In this document: positions 12,029 through 23,910 of the stretch, piece after piece
Layout of the letters: each line of letters opens with the position of its first letter
Numbering within the stretch: position 1 is the first letter of the stretch
Assembly: GCF_030269925.1 (NCBI RefSeq)
Contig: NC_085121.1
Span: 12,479,501 to 12,543,500, forward strand
Origin: Bombyx mori
Taxonomy: Eukaryota > Arthropoda > Insecta > Lepidoptera > Bombycidae
Reading direction: 5' to 3'
DNA: 64,000 nt
Notes under the pieces: generated by a model
The model's input: only the letters and a program-made list of their open reading frames with translations
Databases searched by the model: none
What the model was told of the DNA's origin: nothing
Position numbers and translations under genes: made by a program

Positions 12029-13225
12029 TAATAGTTCATAATTAATTTCGAGTACTGTGCCAATTTTGTTTTTATAAAATTAAATTACATTAATTTATTA
12101 AATTTGTGTTTCTAGCCCTTGAATTATAAAAACATTTTTTATTTCAATAACTAATCACAACTTTTTTATTTCAATAATAATATGGTATAAACAAAACAAT
12201 TTTTTTTTTTACAATATATTTATAATGAAGCTCGTGATGTCCATTTTCGATTTTCGAAAGAGCCTTTAAATTCATTCAGATAAATATTTGGTATACATAT
12301 TATCTTTCTTAAAATTAACAAAGTATTGATGTTACAGTTGTCACTAAGTAACAAGATCCTAAACACCACATTAAAATTGCATAATAAAAACGAAATCACC
12401 GAATACTATCCTCTTATCATTATAGCATTGTAACGAGACATTAAATTTATCGGCAATAAACAACTTATTACTTCACAATGACCGTATGAAATACTTTCAA
12501 TAATTTTTTTGACGATAAAATAAATAAGTACATTACAAAGCAGGTCATAGCCGATGCAATGCGATTTCTGGGACCCATTGACCCGTGATACATGAGGTCG
12601 ACGTCTCAATTGTTTTGCATAAAGGCTATCCCCATCTCACAAAAGAACGCATTATGCTCGCCGGCAGAGATAGGCAAAATGATGTTACCAACACATAAGG
12701 GCTTAAAACTGAAAACTTACTAAAATTAACAATGAAAATTACATTTTTACGGTTTTGATTTTGATTATCGATTTTATCGAGCCGGCAGTTTAGTCCTTTA
12801 GGATGTTCACCGCGGAAGGCATTCGTGAACATATCCCAATTACCTATTTATTACCTTAGAAAAAAACAATGTTTTCGGTCGGATGAACCTATCAGACCTA
12901 AAAATCATTTACTTTCTATACTCTTTATGACGCTGACTATACGTTTTCACTGCAATTTTCAAATTTTGTCTTTAACTCTACGAGATCAAGATCGAAATTC
13001 ATAAACATGGGTTTAAAGCAAATATGTGCGTTGAAGTAGTCTTTATACAAATGAATATAAGAGTCACATATTTTTTTTACGGTTAAGAACTAGAGGCATT
13101 ACATTACGCGACGTTTTCTATGAGTCAACCACAGCGGCATGTTGGGTTGAAAAGTTGGTTTCGAAAATTGGTGCCTGCCTGCATTCCCTACCTAATCGGT
13201 GGTAGTCTAAGGGACTATTCCAACT
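12029..13225. other. AT-rich stretch with one degenerate Bm1-like remnant
   Basis: At about 12600-12710 faint Bm1-like blocks are visible (agaacgcattatgctcgcc, ggcagagataggcaaaatg). The rest shows no gene or repeat. Confidence 0.35.
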
Positions 13226-13375
13226 CGTACTGGTAGGTGAGCTCACGGGCTCAAGCTGACAGATTATAAGGCAGCGGCTTGGCTCTGCCCCTGGCATTGC
13301 TGAAGTTCATGGGCGACGGTAACCACCATCAGGTGGGCCGTATGCTCGTCTGCCTACAAGGGCAATAAAAAAATG
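13226..13375 (+). repeat. Dispersed SINE/LINE 3' repeat (family D)
   Basis: The module 'ttggctctgcccctggcatt', then GCTGAAGTTCATGGGCGACGG, then a poly(A) end at CAAGGGCAATAAAAAAA recurs at 35758-35832, 51750-51880 (reverse) and 56620-56740. I cannot assign the family. Confidence 0.6.
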
Positions 13376-13594
13376 TCTGATCTACGCGAATGAGGGCATT
13401 CACGTTGTGAGTTTTATCGACTCATAAAAGCTAGTAACAGTATAGGTACGTAAGCTAGTTCAATCGTGTAGTCCAATAAAAAAGCCTTAATTTAAGGACA
13501 ACACAATGTCGTACTGAGGAAGAGGTAGACCTAAAAAAAAATTAATGGATTGCGTGAAAGACGATATGTGTATGAGGGGAGTGAGCGAAGAAAT

Positions 13595-14360
13595 AGTATC
13601 TATATATTAATACGTGAAGCAAAAACTTTGTATCCCTTTTTAGGAAAATCGCGCGGACGGAGAAGTATAAAATTTCTCACACTTATAGAGAATATAGAGA
13701 AGGAGTGCACAATGCAAATTTTTTTTTTTTAAATAATGCATAAAAATACATTAAAACAATAAAGAAAACATTACACACACTACAATGTATTTGACACACA
13801 CACACGCATGCAATATGCATACTATGTGTTTATTGTCAAACTTTCTGCTTATTGCTTTTGGTCTGTGGTCTAATTGAGAATAGATTAAATATTGTTTGTC
13901 TTTGTTAATATTTGTCTAAAGTGTAGTCTTAGCGAAATTTGTGAAGAAGTAAAATAGTTTTTGACAATAGAATCTTAACAGTGTTTATACAAACTTATAA
14001 TTGGAACGAAGTTCCTTATCGCGCGTTGTGAAAGGGGGCTAGACGGAAAAAATTCTTACGAAAAGTTGTCACGACACTTTTTAGATCCGTCATTCTGACC
14101 AATCAACGTGTAGGTGCTTATCGCGTGACATTGCTCGTATCCGATTGGTCCGCGTAATGAGTAGTTTCTCGAGATAGCGTTTCAACAATAGTAATTTAGT
14201 TCATAGTATTATTTTTTTCTTCTTCATAATGCCGTAATTTATTATTATAACTTAAAAAAATATTACAATTCCTTCACTAATTAATCGAAAGGAACTTCGT
14301 TCCATCCGGGTGTCCCTTGACACCTCTGAAGTTTTTATTTCAATTAATTATAGTCGAATT
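13595..14360 (-). repeat. RTE-like repeat (family E), interrupted
   Basis: In reverse it runs from 'ctatatattaatacgtgaag' (3' end of the family) to 'attatagtcgaatttcggct' (5' end). The interior is interrupted at 14003-14303 by a sequence with inverted termini. Other copies lie at 28990-29405, 32118-32512, 38091-38515, 43572-44115 and 63640-64000. Confidence 0.7.
14003..14303. repeat. Inverted-repeat insertion (MITE candidate) within family E copy
   Basis: The left end 'ggaacgaagttcctta' and the right end 'aaggaacttcgttcc' are inverted copies of each other. The intervening 300 bp is absent from the other family E copies. No clear target duplication is visible, because the right junction carries about 30 extra bases. 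Confidence 0.45.
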
Positions 14361-14737
14361 TCGGCTACCGGGGGACTAGTATGATAGAAAAAAACATATT
14401 GCGCCGACCCCAGGTCTGTCAGGCTGGGAGAAGGACAGGAGAATGATGACAATGACGTACTGAACTTGACTACATCAAGTGCCACGGTTACGAAATCGGG
14501 ACAAGTGCAAATAAAGTCGTTTAAATTCAACACTCGCGTAATTATGAAAGCTGTTATTGTGTATTTTATTGTACGTTCTTGAACCCACGCACGACACCAA
14601 CTCACTCAAGGTGATAATGACGAAAAATGAGGACCGTATAACGGTGTCTCGAGTTATTCAGTACAGGTTTACATAGTGCTTAGATTTATTATTGAATTTT
14701 TAATAGATCTTAAAATATTATGCATTTAACAAATCCA
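14361..14737. other. Non-coding stretch, probable LINE tail fragment at 14380-14460
   Basis: The segment 'gggagaaggacaggagaatg' followed by atgacaatgacg resembles the end of a non-LTR element. An 85-codon frame on the minus strand across it has no motif. Nothing else is seen. Confidence 0.3.
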
Positions 14738-14958
14738 GCGACGAAGGGCTCGACAAGTAAATTAACCCACAGACACAGCCCACTGAGTTTCTCGCCGGAT
14801 CTTCTCAGTGGGTCGCGTTTCCGATCCGGCGGTAGATTCTGCGAAGCACGGCTCTTGCTAGGGTTCGTGTTAGCAACATCGTCAGGTTTGAGCTTCGTGA
14901 GCTCACCTACTAGTTAAGATTACGCTGATATGGTCTCTGTAGACCATCAGCTAAGGTA
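14738..14958 (+). repeat. Jockey-clade LINE 3' end (family B)
   Basis: It carries the GAGTTTCTCGCCGGATCTTC signature and the gagctcacc...gtctctgtagaccatcagc end with an A-rich tail. Only the terminal portion is present. Confidence 0.8.
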
Positions 14959-15226
14959 GAAAAAAGAAAAAAAATGCTCTATCTTGCTTTTTAATATATT
15001 ATAAGAATTTAAATTTCAAAATCGAAAGTCATCTTGTAAAACAGAATCGTTTTATTTAATTACTACCGTGTATACATAAATGTATACCTACAGGTAAATA
15101 ATAAATGAAAAAATACAAATTATCCCATATTTCTTTAAGAATTTTCTTCCAGCATATCCGCGAAGTGTTAGAATATAAATTAAACTAATGAGTGTGTAAA
15201 TGATAATTTTTTTCTGTTACTCAGAC

Positions 15227-15452
15227 CAGTGGTCGACAACCCGCGGCTCGCGAGCCGCTTGTGACTATGGTTCGTCCGCGAAATGTTTAGTTCTGGCACG
15301 GAATATTACTTGTTATCTTACCTTGTAAGAGACAAGTAAACATTTTTATAAAAAAAAAATGTCTACAAAAATTATAATTGCCTCTTTGCATAAATTTCAG
15401 TTATGTGCTATTTATATTTGGCTCTTTTGGTTGACAAATTTGCCGACCACTG
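15227..15452. mobile_element. Non-autonomous hAT element with 8-bp target duplication
   Basis: It starts CAGTGGTCGACAACCCGCGG and ends 'caaatttgccgaccactg', so the ends are inverted copies of CAGTGGTCGGCAA. The flanks are actcagac (15219-15226) and gcttagac (15453-15460), a decayed 8-bp duplication with two mismatches. Both the CAGTGGTCGGCAA-type termini and the 8-bp duplication are known hAT hallmarks. There is no coding capacity. Confidence 0.75.
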
Positions 15453-15460
15453 GCTTAGAC

Positions 15461-16269
15461 AAACGAACAAGCGTACAGCCAGTCTGTTCTGTCTGTCTGC
15501 GTCGTGGAAGTCATTAAGTACGTAAATTTAGTACGTATTTCATTAGAAAAAATAGTATTTTTACTTGCCAGCACATTTTTATAAACTACAGAGTCGCGGC
15601 TCGATGCGACTACTTACACCAAGCGTCTTATCGTATAGGCTAAGACAACAAAATTCTAATTAAATATTAATCAAACTACGGTCATATAAACATAACAATT
15701 ACGATTTACCAATATACGAGTTGTATAATTGTTCGGTATGCGACAACAGATCCGTAAAACGATATAACTTCGTCTCCAAATATGTGTGACAATTCAGCGA
15801 CACCTGTTGTCTACATCTACCTACATACGTTATTGATTTAGTTATCATACACGTTTTGATATTACGTCGTGTTTTGCGATAACACGACAATCACGTTCTA
15901 TTACAATAAAAATGTTCCGAAATGTTATTTTCTTTAGGTGGTCCTATATGAATTGTGGTAACAGGAGTCAAAATTGGGCAGGATTATATTGCCTTTATTA
16001 GCTCCTATTTGAACCGAAATAGAAATTGTAGTTTTACTGACGGCAGCACCTTTAAATCCGCACGGTTAGGTATCATTGTGTGTGATTTCTATCGTAAATA
16101 AATCTTGCATTTTGTTTTGTAAAGCGGAAAAACAGTGGAACTTGTGGTAGGAAATTTGGTATTGTCGAATGATTCGAAGTCTTTCACAGACTGGATCACA
16201 AATATACATATATTGTTTAAATAAATTCAAACTATGTAAAATTTGATTGAAAATTAAGAACTAATTACA
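15461..16269. other. Non-coding stretch, nothing firm
   Basis: A faint Bm1-like block may lie near 15990-16085 ('gacggcagcacctttaaatcc'-type text). No gene is recognisable. Confidence 0.3.
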
Positions 16270-16655
16270 TTTTCTTTTTTTTTCGACCTCGCGGACTATG
16301 TAGGTTTTGACGGTCCGTAGGTGTTAGGTGCGGACCGGGGGCACATGGATGTATTTAGAGCCTTACTCACTAAACAAGTCTCCTTGCATTCTCTCACCCT
16401 ACGTCCAACCTCCACCCGAGGTCAAAACCCGCACAAAGTATGGGGTTCCGGGGGTCAATACTACAATCAGACTTATGGCGCCACCCGAAGGACTCCCGAA
16501 GGACTAGTCGCCGAAGTGATCGCTGACGACCACCGACGCCGATCTTCGCGATACAACGGCCCGTCAAGTTACCTCGGTGATAACGCTGGTGATACCCCAC
16601 TGAGTCAGAACCAGCCTGCCAGGTCGGAACGCGATACATTTCTGACCGGAATAAC
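16270..16655 (-). repeat. R1-clade LINE 3' UTR fragment, diverged
   Basis: Read on the plus strand, many blocks match the 3' part of the LINE at 61181-61600 in order, for example 'ccgaggtcaaaacccg', 'ggtcaatactacaatcaga' and 'accagcctgccaggtcgg'. A run of nine T at 16271-16279 is the reversed poly(A) tail. The overlapping 143- and 128-codon frames are not genes; they exist because this UTR has few stops. Confidence 0.65.
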
Positions 16656-17227
16656 CTTCCACAATACGTCCGACGACGATGAACCCAACAGTGACAAATT
16701 GTGGGTGCACTTATTGTTAAAAAATCAAAACGATCAAGGGCATTTTGCTTGAATTTTATTATTTTTGAATTAATGTTCAATCATGAAAACACGTATCGTG
16801 TTTTACTAACCCCTAACCTGTCCACTATCAAATTGTTTTTTTTTTAAGAGGTGCCAACAACTTACTGCAAAAATGGCGGCAAATTCATATCGATATCATG
16901 CTCATAATTATGAGATAGCTTTTAAATATTGCTTCCTTAGTAAATATAATCATTGCGTACTCGTAAGTGTGTGCACATATCTTTTTTGTTTACTCTACAA
17001 TTCATAGTCCCCTAGTAAAAACATGAGAGATTCAATGGTACACATAATGGCTAGGCCGTGTCCGCCCCATTGTTTACATGTAGCACACTTTCACATGCTC
17101 CATATACTGAGTATGAAAAGCACTAAATGATGTATATATGAACGATGTACACCAAACTCATTATGTTACAGACAAATAATGCTTCTGTTTAATTTTGTTT
17201 TACTCGTAAATTCGCAATCATTGAGTT
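16656..17227. other. Non-coding stretch, nothing recognised
   Basis: No open frame or repeat stands out. Confidence 0.4.
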
Positions 17228-17490
17228 TTTTTTTTCCTACCTATGCTGAGTCTTGAGAGGCTATTTCAGCTTCTCCTTGACGTTGTAGGTGAGCTCACGG
17301 GGCTCAAACCGGGAGTATTGCTAACACCGGCCCTAGCAAGAGCCGTGCTTCGCAGAATCTACTACCAGATCGGAAACGCGACCCACTGAGAAGATCCGGC
17401 GAGAAACTCAGTGGGCTGTGTCTAAGGGTTAATTCACTCGTCGAGCCCTTCGTCGCAAGCGACGGGTTCGACGAGGACGGTGACCGGGAA
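17228..17490 (-). repeat. Jockey-clade LINE 3' end (family B)
   Basis: In reverse: a poly(T) run, CCTACCTATGCTGAGTCTTG, 'gagctcacggggctcaaac', the CCGGCGAGAAACTC signature, and the start of the coding tail near 'gacgaggacggtgaccggg'. It is 5'-truncated. Confidence 0.8.
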
Positions 17491-18514
17491 TTGAGTATAA
17501 TTCAACTATTTATACATGGCAACCCAGTAATAGATTACATACCTGTATACTTAGTTTTTCTTATTCCCTATGCTTTGTAATCTGGATTAGTTTTAAATTC
17601 GTTCGGTGGGCAAATTAATGCAGAAATGAAAAAAATATCTTTGTTATTTCACAAAACAGTTGTTTTATACTACATCTGTTTTATGTAACAATATGTAGCA
17701 AGAGTTAAAACAACAAATAGAACTGGTTTTATTTAACTCAAGGTTACTTCCTAGATTTATGATAATTCCTCATTAAATAATAGTATTATGACATTTAAAA
17801 CTGTCAAATATATATCGAATATTAATGTTTCGAATTGTTTATTAAAAGGCCTTCGCAGTGATCGCAACTTTTTATAGACGTAATATAGATGAAAGAAAGA
17901 GCCTAAAAGAAGTATTGGCAGAGCATCTCATAAGATAGCTATTACTCAGAAGAAACACTGACATGTGACCTCGGCTTCTTTGAGCAACAACTATTCTAGT
18001 TCATCGTTTTTTTTTTATAGATGTAATTATTCATATAAGCTCGTGGCTTGTTACCAAATCCCATTGAAATCAAATCATGAATATCGCTACATACGTTGTC
18101 ATACTCAGTCAAACATGTGGCTGAAGTTTCAATTGTATTGCATAACATTGTCCGACCCTTCAAAGCAGAATGCTAGTTGCTTCGCGACAGACATAAACAT
18201 AATGCTTGCACACTTGTGTGGGTTCACAATACAATGTAATCAATTAATGTCTGTTAGCGATCATGGTATTCTTCTATAGTATTCCGATAACGACCTGCTT
18301 ATATTCCGCCAAATCCCTCTTTCAACGCCCATAGGTTGTGATATTCCAAATCCACACTAATAAGACCAGTACTGATTTCAGTATATCAACTTCCCTCCCA
18401 AGCCACTTTCCACATGATTTCAATTTTGACAAAGTACTGTTACTAGGACCAGTTCTGAGTAGCTTGGAATGGTTACAATGATCTGATGTTTGAATGCAGT
18501 GAAGCAATCTTTCA
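17491..18514. other. Non-coding stretch with one degenerate Bm1-like copy
   Basis: At about 18035-18240 ordered Bm1-like blocks in reverse are visible (aagctcgtggcttgttacc, ttgcttcgcgacagac). No gene is recognisable. Confidence 0.35.
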
Positions 18515-18797
18515 CACCGATAAACGTCGTCGAACTCGGCAAAGAGTTCGACGTGCAGCCTAACATAAACATCAGCCCGCTGAGTTTCTTACCGGATCTT
18601 CTCAGCGGGTCGCGATTCCGATGCGGTAGTATATTCATTTGCGTAGCAGCTGCTCTTTAGTTGTTAGGTCTCCTTTGGAGGCGTTCGGGTAGCTGTTAGT
18701 AAATCCCACCCCTCCTGGCTGAGCCCATGCTCGCTCACCTGTCCTGGTAAAACTGGAAAGACCTCCGGTCTACTAGTAATCCTTCATTCATAAAAAA
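18515..18797 (+). repeat. Jockey-clade LINE 3' end (family C)
   Basis: It matches the 3' part of the longer copy at 54983-55866: 'gtcgtcgaactcggcaaag', CCGCTGAGTTTCTTACCGG, 'ggtctcctttggaggcgttc', and the end ACTAGTAATCCTTCATTCAT plus A-run. It is 5'-truncated. Confidence 0.8.
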
Positions 18798-20501
18798 GCA
18801 ATCGTTCAAGCCCGATTTCAGTTTCCAAAATATCTATAAATTTTCGGGGCGTACCTTTTAGTTCTAATAGTGTGTTCAAATATTAGAATTCGTATTTTAC
18901 AGACGGCAGTACTATAAATTAATATTTTTCTTAATAAATGGATAATAAGTCAAAAATCGAAAAACATAGTCTAATCGTCAATTAAAAGTCGTCAGTTATA
19001 ATTGCCTCCATTGGGATTTAGTTCGTCCCATTTTTAATGCTACGTCCATGGGTATAATAGAATGTATTAATTCTCACTCGCGAATGACGTAGAAACACAA
19101 TTTTAGAACAACATTAATATAACACTACTAATGACATAAAATCAGTTGTGCAAACATTTGGAATTCACTAGTACATATTTCTATCTCACTTGTCCCTATT
19201 TATTTTATGCTTCGCGTGAGCAGGACAAATAAGAAAATCTAAAGTACTTATTCTACTCGGGGCGATCCGATCTTTATATTCGAATTTTAACAACAATATG
19301 TATGTAACACAGTAAAATTCAGTTTTAAATGTCAATCGGCCTCACTAATAACCAGCCAACTACTAAAAAAAAGTAGTAATTTAAAAAAAGAATTTTTTTC
19401 AAATAGCTGTATACCTGTGTACTCAAAGCTCGAAGAACGAGCGTGACGGGGCCAATAACTTATGCAAGCTTATTGAGCTCACGAACGCGTGAAAGTGAAA
19501 GCTCGACAAGCTCCACTCGTTCAACGCTTAATTTGTATTGACAAAACGATTAATAATCAATAATTATTATGTAATATCTCATCAACATTATGCCATTGTC
19601 GCTAGTAATAATGTATCATAGACAGTACGATGGCAATTTACTATATCGATTTTTACGTTTCGTATTAAAAATACAGATGTATTGAACTCTACGGCTCGCA
19701 ACAGGGAAATTATAGCGACGTTCTTCATTTGTTAAAACAATAAAATAAAAAAGATTAAGTCATTGTTTTGTTAACGCCAAAAGGTCAACGCCCACCAAGA
19801 CCTACAGACCTACATTGATTGTAATCATTAAAAAAAACGTAAATTTTGATAGGTTATCTCGTAACATATATTTAAGTAACCGATAAGTATTTAACTGATA
19901 TTAAACAATATCTATAACATAGTGCCTTTGATATTATTATGATAAGAATTGAAAAGGATAGGAAAACTTTAAATTAATAGAAATACAAAATTATTTTTGA
20001 GCCTTCTAACTGCCTGATGTTGTTTGCTAGTTCCAAGTCGTGCTTGGAAATATAATAGGTACTTTCTTCAAGTTATCATTGTTTCAGTCACTTGAGTCGT
20101 CTGTAAGCACGAAAACTTTAAAGCATCCGAAGCTTCTGAAATAATATAAGGACAATAAAAAACGCGAGATGAAACCCTAAAATTTAAAATTACCTTTAAA
20201 TACATATCGAGATGTGAAAGGCTATTTGGTTTAAGCGACATTCATCTTTGTAATTAAAAGTCCGTTTTACTTAGTATCAGCGTCAACAAATTCGACGTCT
20301 TTAATTGAACTTTAATTAAGTTTAATCGAAAAGTCCACTGAAAAAATCTCAGTAAATGACCACCATTTTATTTAGATTATATTTCATCCCATCTCATTTC
20401 ATTTAATTTCATAACAGTTGATTAATGTCTCAAATTGGTCATCTTCATTTCATTTCATGTCATTTCACTGCATATTATCATTTTTCATAAAAATAAGAGT
20501 A
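18798..20501. other. AT-rich stretch with a CATTT-rich low-complexity patch
   Basis: At about 20385-20470 there is an imperfect array of CATTT/CATTTCA units, just left of the LTR element. Otherwise I see nothing. Confidence 0.4.
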
Positions 20502-20505
20502 TACA
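20502..20505. repeat. Target site duplication TACA, left
   Basis: TACA here matches TACA at 25302-25305 on the other side of the LTR element. It fits the TAYA-type, 4-bp targets known for gypsy-group integrases. Confidence 0.65.
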
Positions 20506-20734
20506 TATAATGATATTGGGTACTCCAGAATAAATAAACAATAAAAGACTTAATTGCGTTTTCTGTTATGTGTATAATGAGAAAACAACATTTAAAGCCC
20601 TTAATTTAATAAAATTATTATATTAACAAACTGAACTTTCTTTTTACTTAATGTCAAACTTCACTGAATGACATTTAAGAAAAATCCTTTTTATAAAACT
20701 AAAGAGTTTTAGACTATGAAGGTTTTTCTTTACA
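20506..20734 (-). repeat. 3' LTR of the Gypsy-type element
   Basis: In element orientation it begins TGTAAAGAAAAACC and ends ATATCATTATA. The sequence agrees base for base, as far as I read, with 25073-25301. Confidence 0.88.
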
Positions 20735-20746
20735 TCTCCCCCCCTT
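20735..20746 (-). other. Polypurine tract of the LTR element
   Basis: On the minus strand AAGGGGGGGAGA sits immediately upstream of the 3' LTR TGT. This is the expected position for the plus-strand primer, and it fixes the LTR start. Confidence 0.85.
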
Positions 20747-20770
20747 AGGGAAACAATTACATGTAATTGT

Positions 20771-23700
20771 TCATGTAGGAACTGATACTGGAGATAATTT
20801 TGTAATGTGATAGAGGTTCGATTCCATTTTTTTGTGTCCGATATCAACTAAATATATTGAATTTGAAATCTTTTTTAGAATTTTGAAAGGTCCAATTCTC
20901 AATTCATCCATTTTTTTCCTATTTAATCGATTTCCATTTTCTACATAAACTTGGTCTCCAACTTTCAGTTCACATTCTTTTCTATTAATATCAAATGCTT
21001 TTTTGTTATAATTGTGAGATTTAACTGTATTCTCAAAAGCTAATTTTCTGTCTCTCTCAAGATCTTCAATTGTACCATTTGCTTTTAGTTCCAGTGGTAA
21101 AACATCCACATTTTTACCTTCCAAAAGGTATTTAGGGGCAAACCGCGTGACCGTGTGTTCAGTTTCATTGTATTTTTCCACACATTTCTGTGCAATCGAT
21201 GTCCATGCTATTTTTTTATTATTTTCATTAATTTTACATCGAATCTTATTAACTAAAGTTTGATTCAATCTTTCATTAAGCCCATTTGAAAATGGTGCAT
21301 CTACAGCAGTGAAAACCATTGTAATATTTTCCTTTTTCAGAAAATCTTTAACTTCTTTCGAATTTATGCCAGGATATTGGTCTGTTAATACTATGTCAAT
21401 ATTATAGTTTTGTGTCACACTTTGTATAAGTTTTATAAAATCTCCAGAGCTTTGGTTCTTAGATGTTAAAATAAATGCATATCTTGTAAAATGATCTACT
21501 AAAAGATGCATATATTTTTTTGTAGATCGTGATCCTCCAAAACCTCCAACTGTGTCAATAGATACTATCTCGAATGGACGTGTTGCTGGACCCAAATGTG
21601 ACATTAATCCAAATCTTGACTTTCTTCTTGACTTATTCCTTATACAAATTTCACATTTTTCACAAATATTTTTAATGTTTGCGATCATATTTTTGGCCTC
21701 GTAAAAAGGCGTAATTTTTTTTATTAATTGCGATCTCCCTATATGGCAGTAGCTGTTGTGAACAGCTTTTATGAAATTCTTACTAAATTCTTCTGTAAGT
21801 ACGATTTTTTTTCTTCTTCTGTTTAACTTGTAATATATTCCATTTTCGAAGATATGTTTTCCATTTCGTAGATCTGTATTTGTGTTCTGATCATTTTTTA
21901 TGTCATTTAGGCTTATTAAATTTACCACTCTTAAAAAATCATCAGTGTTTTCATAAGACTCTAGAACAGGATTTCTGCTCAAACAATCAGCTTCCTGATT
22001 CGATTTTCCTGGATAATATTTTATTTCAAAATTATATTGAGATAAATAGTACATCAAATCCCCTAGTTCTTCATCAGTTCTGGCTCTAACATTCATATTC
22101 TCTAATGGTTTATGATCTGAATATACTATAAATTCTCTTCCCATAAGCAAGTGCTGCCAATATTTCACAGCTTCTTTTATTGCCAGACATTCTAGATATA
22201 TTGCCTTCTTTTTCTTCTGGGCCTCTGTTAGTTTTTTTGAAAAATAAGAAACAGGTTTACTTATACCATTTTTTTCTTCTTGTTTTAGCACCGCTCCCAC
22301 TCCTTTGATACTTGCATCCGTGTAAATATTTATCGGTAATTCAGGATCGAAAATCTTTAAAACTGGTTCTGAACATAGCAGTTCTTTTATTTTATCAAAT
22401 GATTTCTGACATTCTGTAGACCAGATAAACTTCACATCCTTTCGCAACAGATTGTGTAACGGGTCTAGTATAATTGCACTATGAGGTACAAATTTGTGGT
22501 AAAAGTTTACTTTTCCTAAGAATTGACGTATATTTTTTCTTGTTTCTGGAACTGGGATCTTTTTTACAGCGGTTAAGTAATCTTTTAGAGGTTTAACTGA
22601 ATTATTTTCTATTATATGACCTAAATATTTGGCGGAATTAATTGCAAAACTGCATTTCGAAAATTTCAGTCTAAATCCTTCTGTTAGTATTGCTTCCAGT
22701 AGTTTTGATAGGTGCATTAAATGCTCTTTAAAAGTTTTCGAAAAAATTAAAATGTCATCTATAAAATTCACTACAAAACTCGAAAGTTTATGTTTCCTAA
22801 TTACGTTACTCAATATTCTTTGGAAAATGGCAGGCGCTGTCTTTATTCCAAATGGAAGACACGTCCATTGAAAATGGCCTTCTTGTGTAACAAATGCAGT
22901 TTTGTATCTGTCTTGAATTTTCATTGGAATTGACCAAAAAGCTGAATTTATGTCAAGGGTTGAAAAATATTTACAATTTACAGTTTTTACCATCAAATCC
23001 TCTATCAATGGAAATGGTTGTAATTGGGGTACAATTATTTTGTTCAATTCTCTGAAATCTATACATAGCCTTGATTTTCTCCCATCTTCTTTTTTATATG
23101 CCAGAGTTACTGGAGCAGCAAATGGGCTGTAAGACTCCTCGATCAAATTCCTTTTTAATTGTGTTGATATTTGGGTTTCTATTTCTTTTCTATCTTCAAC
23201 CGTGCATCTGTAGGGACGTTTGAAACAATACTTATCCACCATTAAGTCAATATGAGCTTCATAATCTTTTACTGTCCCCACGTCATACTTATCTTTGGCG
23301 AAGACTGCTTTGTATTTTTCTACTAATTTATTAATTTCCGACTGCTGGTAGGGATCAAGATGGCTTACAACTATTTCAAATCCTTCCGAGTTTATGTGTT
23401 CATTAAAGTTAATCTCACCATTGTGTGTAGAATTAATTTCTTTTTTTAATACTTCAGGTTCTGAAAAACCTCCTTCATTTCTGTTACCTAGTACATTAGG
23501 AATTTCGACAGTTGTAGAAGAATAATTATAGCTTTTATTATCTTTCAGATTTTCTTCTGAATTGTAGCATTGTTTAATTTTTAGTTCTTCCGTTTGTATT
23601 AGTTTGAATTTTTTTATACAATCCAAACCAATTAAAAAATCATAATTAAAGTTGACGTTATCTATTATAAATACATCCATAAAACCTTCAATATTATAGA

Positions 23701-23908
23701 TTTTTATTTTTAATGTTACAATACCTTTTGTTTTCTTCTCACCATTAATAGTTTTCAAATTAACTTTTTCTATATCACCTGAATTTTCTTTGGGTTGTAT
23801 TTTCAATAATTTTGCATTGATCAAAGACACATTTGACCCAGAATCATAAATTCCAGATACTTTTAAAGTATCATTTAATGTTAACTTGACTTTTATTAAT
23901 GGTGGCAC
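20771..23908 (-). CDS. pol: Pol polyprotein of Gypsy-type retrotransposon
   Basis: The frame is about 1045 codons long. A retropepsin site DSG is at residues 22-24. The reverse transcriptase spans about 235-420 with catalytic FIDD at 382-385. RNase H spans about 525-645, with Asp531 (YTDAS), Glu573, Asp598 (YSDHK) and Asp641 (EADCLS). The integrase has an HHCC zinc site (His717, His722, Cys749/752), a DD35E core (Asp785, Asp843, Glu879) and a C-terminal GPF motif. The listed start is GTG; translation more likely enters by a -1 frameshift from gag, because no ATG lies at the junction. No stop or frameshift disrupts it. The protein would cut itself into enzymes for cDNA synthesis and integration. 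Confidence 0.92.
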   Translation of the reverse strand: MPPLIKVKLTLNDTLKVSGIYDSGSNVSLINAKLLKIQPKENSGDIEKVNLKTINGEKKTKGIVTLKIKIYNIEGFMDVFIIDNVNFNYDFLIGLDCIKKFKLIQTEELKIKQCYNSEENLKDNKSYNYSSTTVEIPNVLGNRNEGGFSEPEVLKKEINSTHNGEINFNEHINSEGFEIVVSHLDPYQQSEINKLVEKYKAVFAKDKYDVGTVKDYEAHIDLMVDKYCFKRPYRCTVEDRKEIETQISTQLKRNLIEESYSPFAAPVTLAYKKEDGRKSRLCIDFRELNKIIVPQLQPFPLIEDLMVKTVNCKYFSTLDINSAFWSIPMKIQDRYKTAFVTQEGHFQWTCLPFGIKTAPAIFQRILSNVIRKHKLSSFVVNFIDDILIFSKTFKEHLMHLSKLLEAILTEGFRLKFSKCSFAINSAKYLGHIIENNSVKPLKDYLTAVKKIPVPETRKNIRQFLGKVNFYHKFVPHSAIILDPLHNLLRKDVKFIWSTECQKSFDKIKELLCSEPVLKIFDPELPINIYTDASIKGVGAVLKQEEKNGISKPVSYFSKKLTEAQKKKKAIYLECLAIKEAVKYWQHLLMGREFIVYSDHKPLENMNVRARTDEELGDLMYYLSQYNFEIKYYPGKSNQEADCLSRNPVLESYENTDDFLRVVNLISLNDIKNDQNTNTDLRNGKHIFENGIYYKLNRRRKKIVLTEEFSKNFIKAVHNSYCHIGRSQLIKKITPFYEAKNMIANIKNICEKCEICIRNKSRRKSRFGLMSHLGPATRPFEIVSIDTVGGFGGSRSTKKYMHLLVDHFTRYAFILTSKNQSSGDFIKLIQSVTQNYNIDIVLTDQYPGINSKEVKDFLKKENITMVFTAVDAPFSNGLNERLNQTLVNKIRCKINENNKKIAWTSIAQKCVEKYNETEHTVTRFAPKYLLEGKNVDVLPLELKANGTIEDLERDRKLAFENTVKSHNYNKKAFDINRKECELKVGDQVYVENGNRLNRKKMDELRIGPFKILKKISNSIYLVDIGHKKMESNLYHITKLSPVSVPT

Positions 23909-23910
23909 CT

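Noticed and set aside
16321..16780. 143- and 128-codon ORFs on both strands
   Set aside because: They overlap a LINE 3' UTR fragment matching 61181-61600; the open frames come from high GC and few stops.
20735..20770. An envelope gene in the LTR element
   Set aside because: Only about 36 bp separate the pol stop from the 3' LTR, so there is no room for a third frame.
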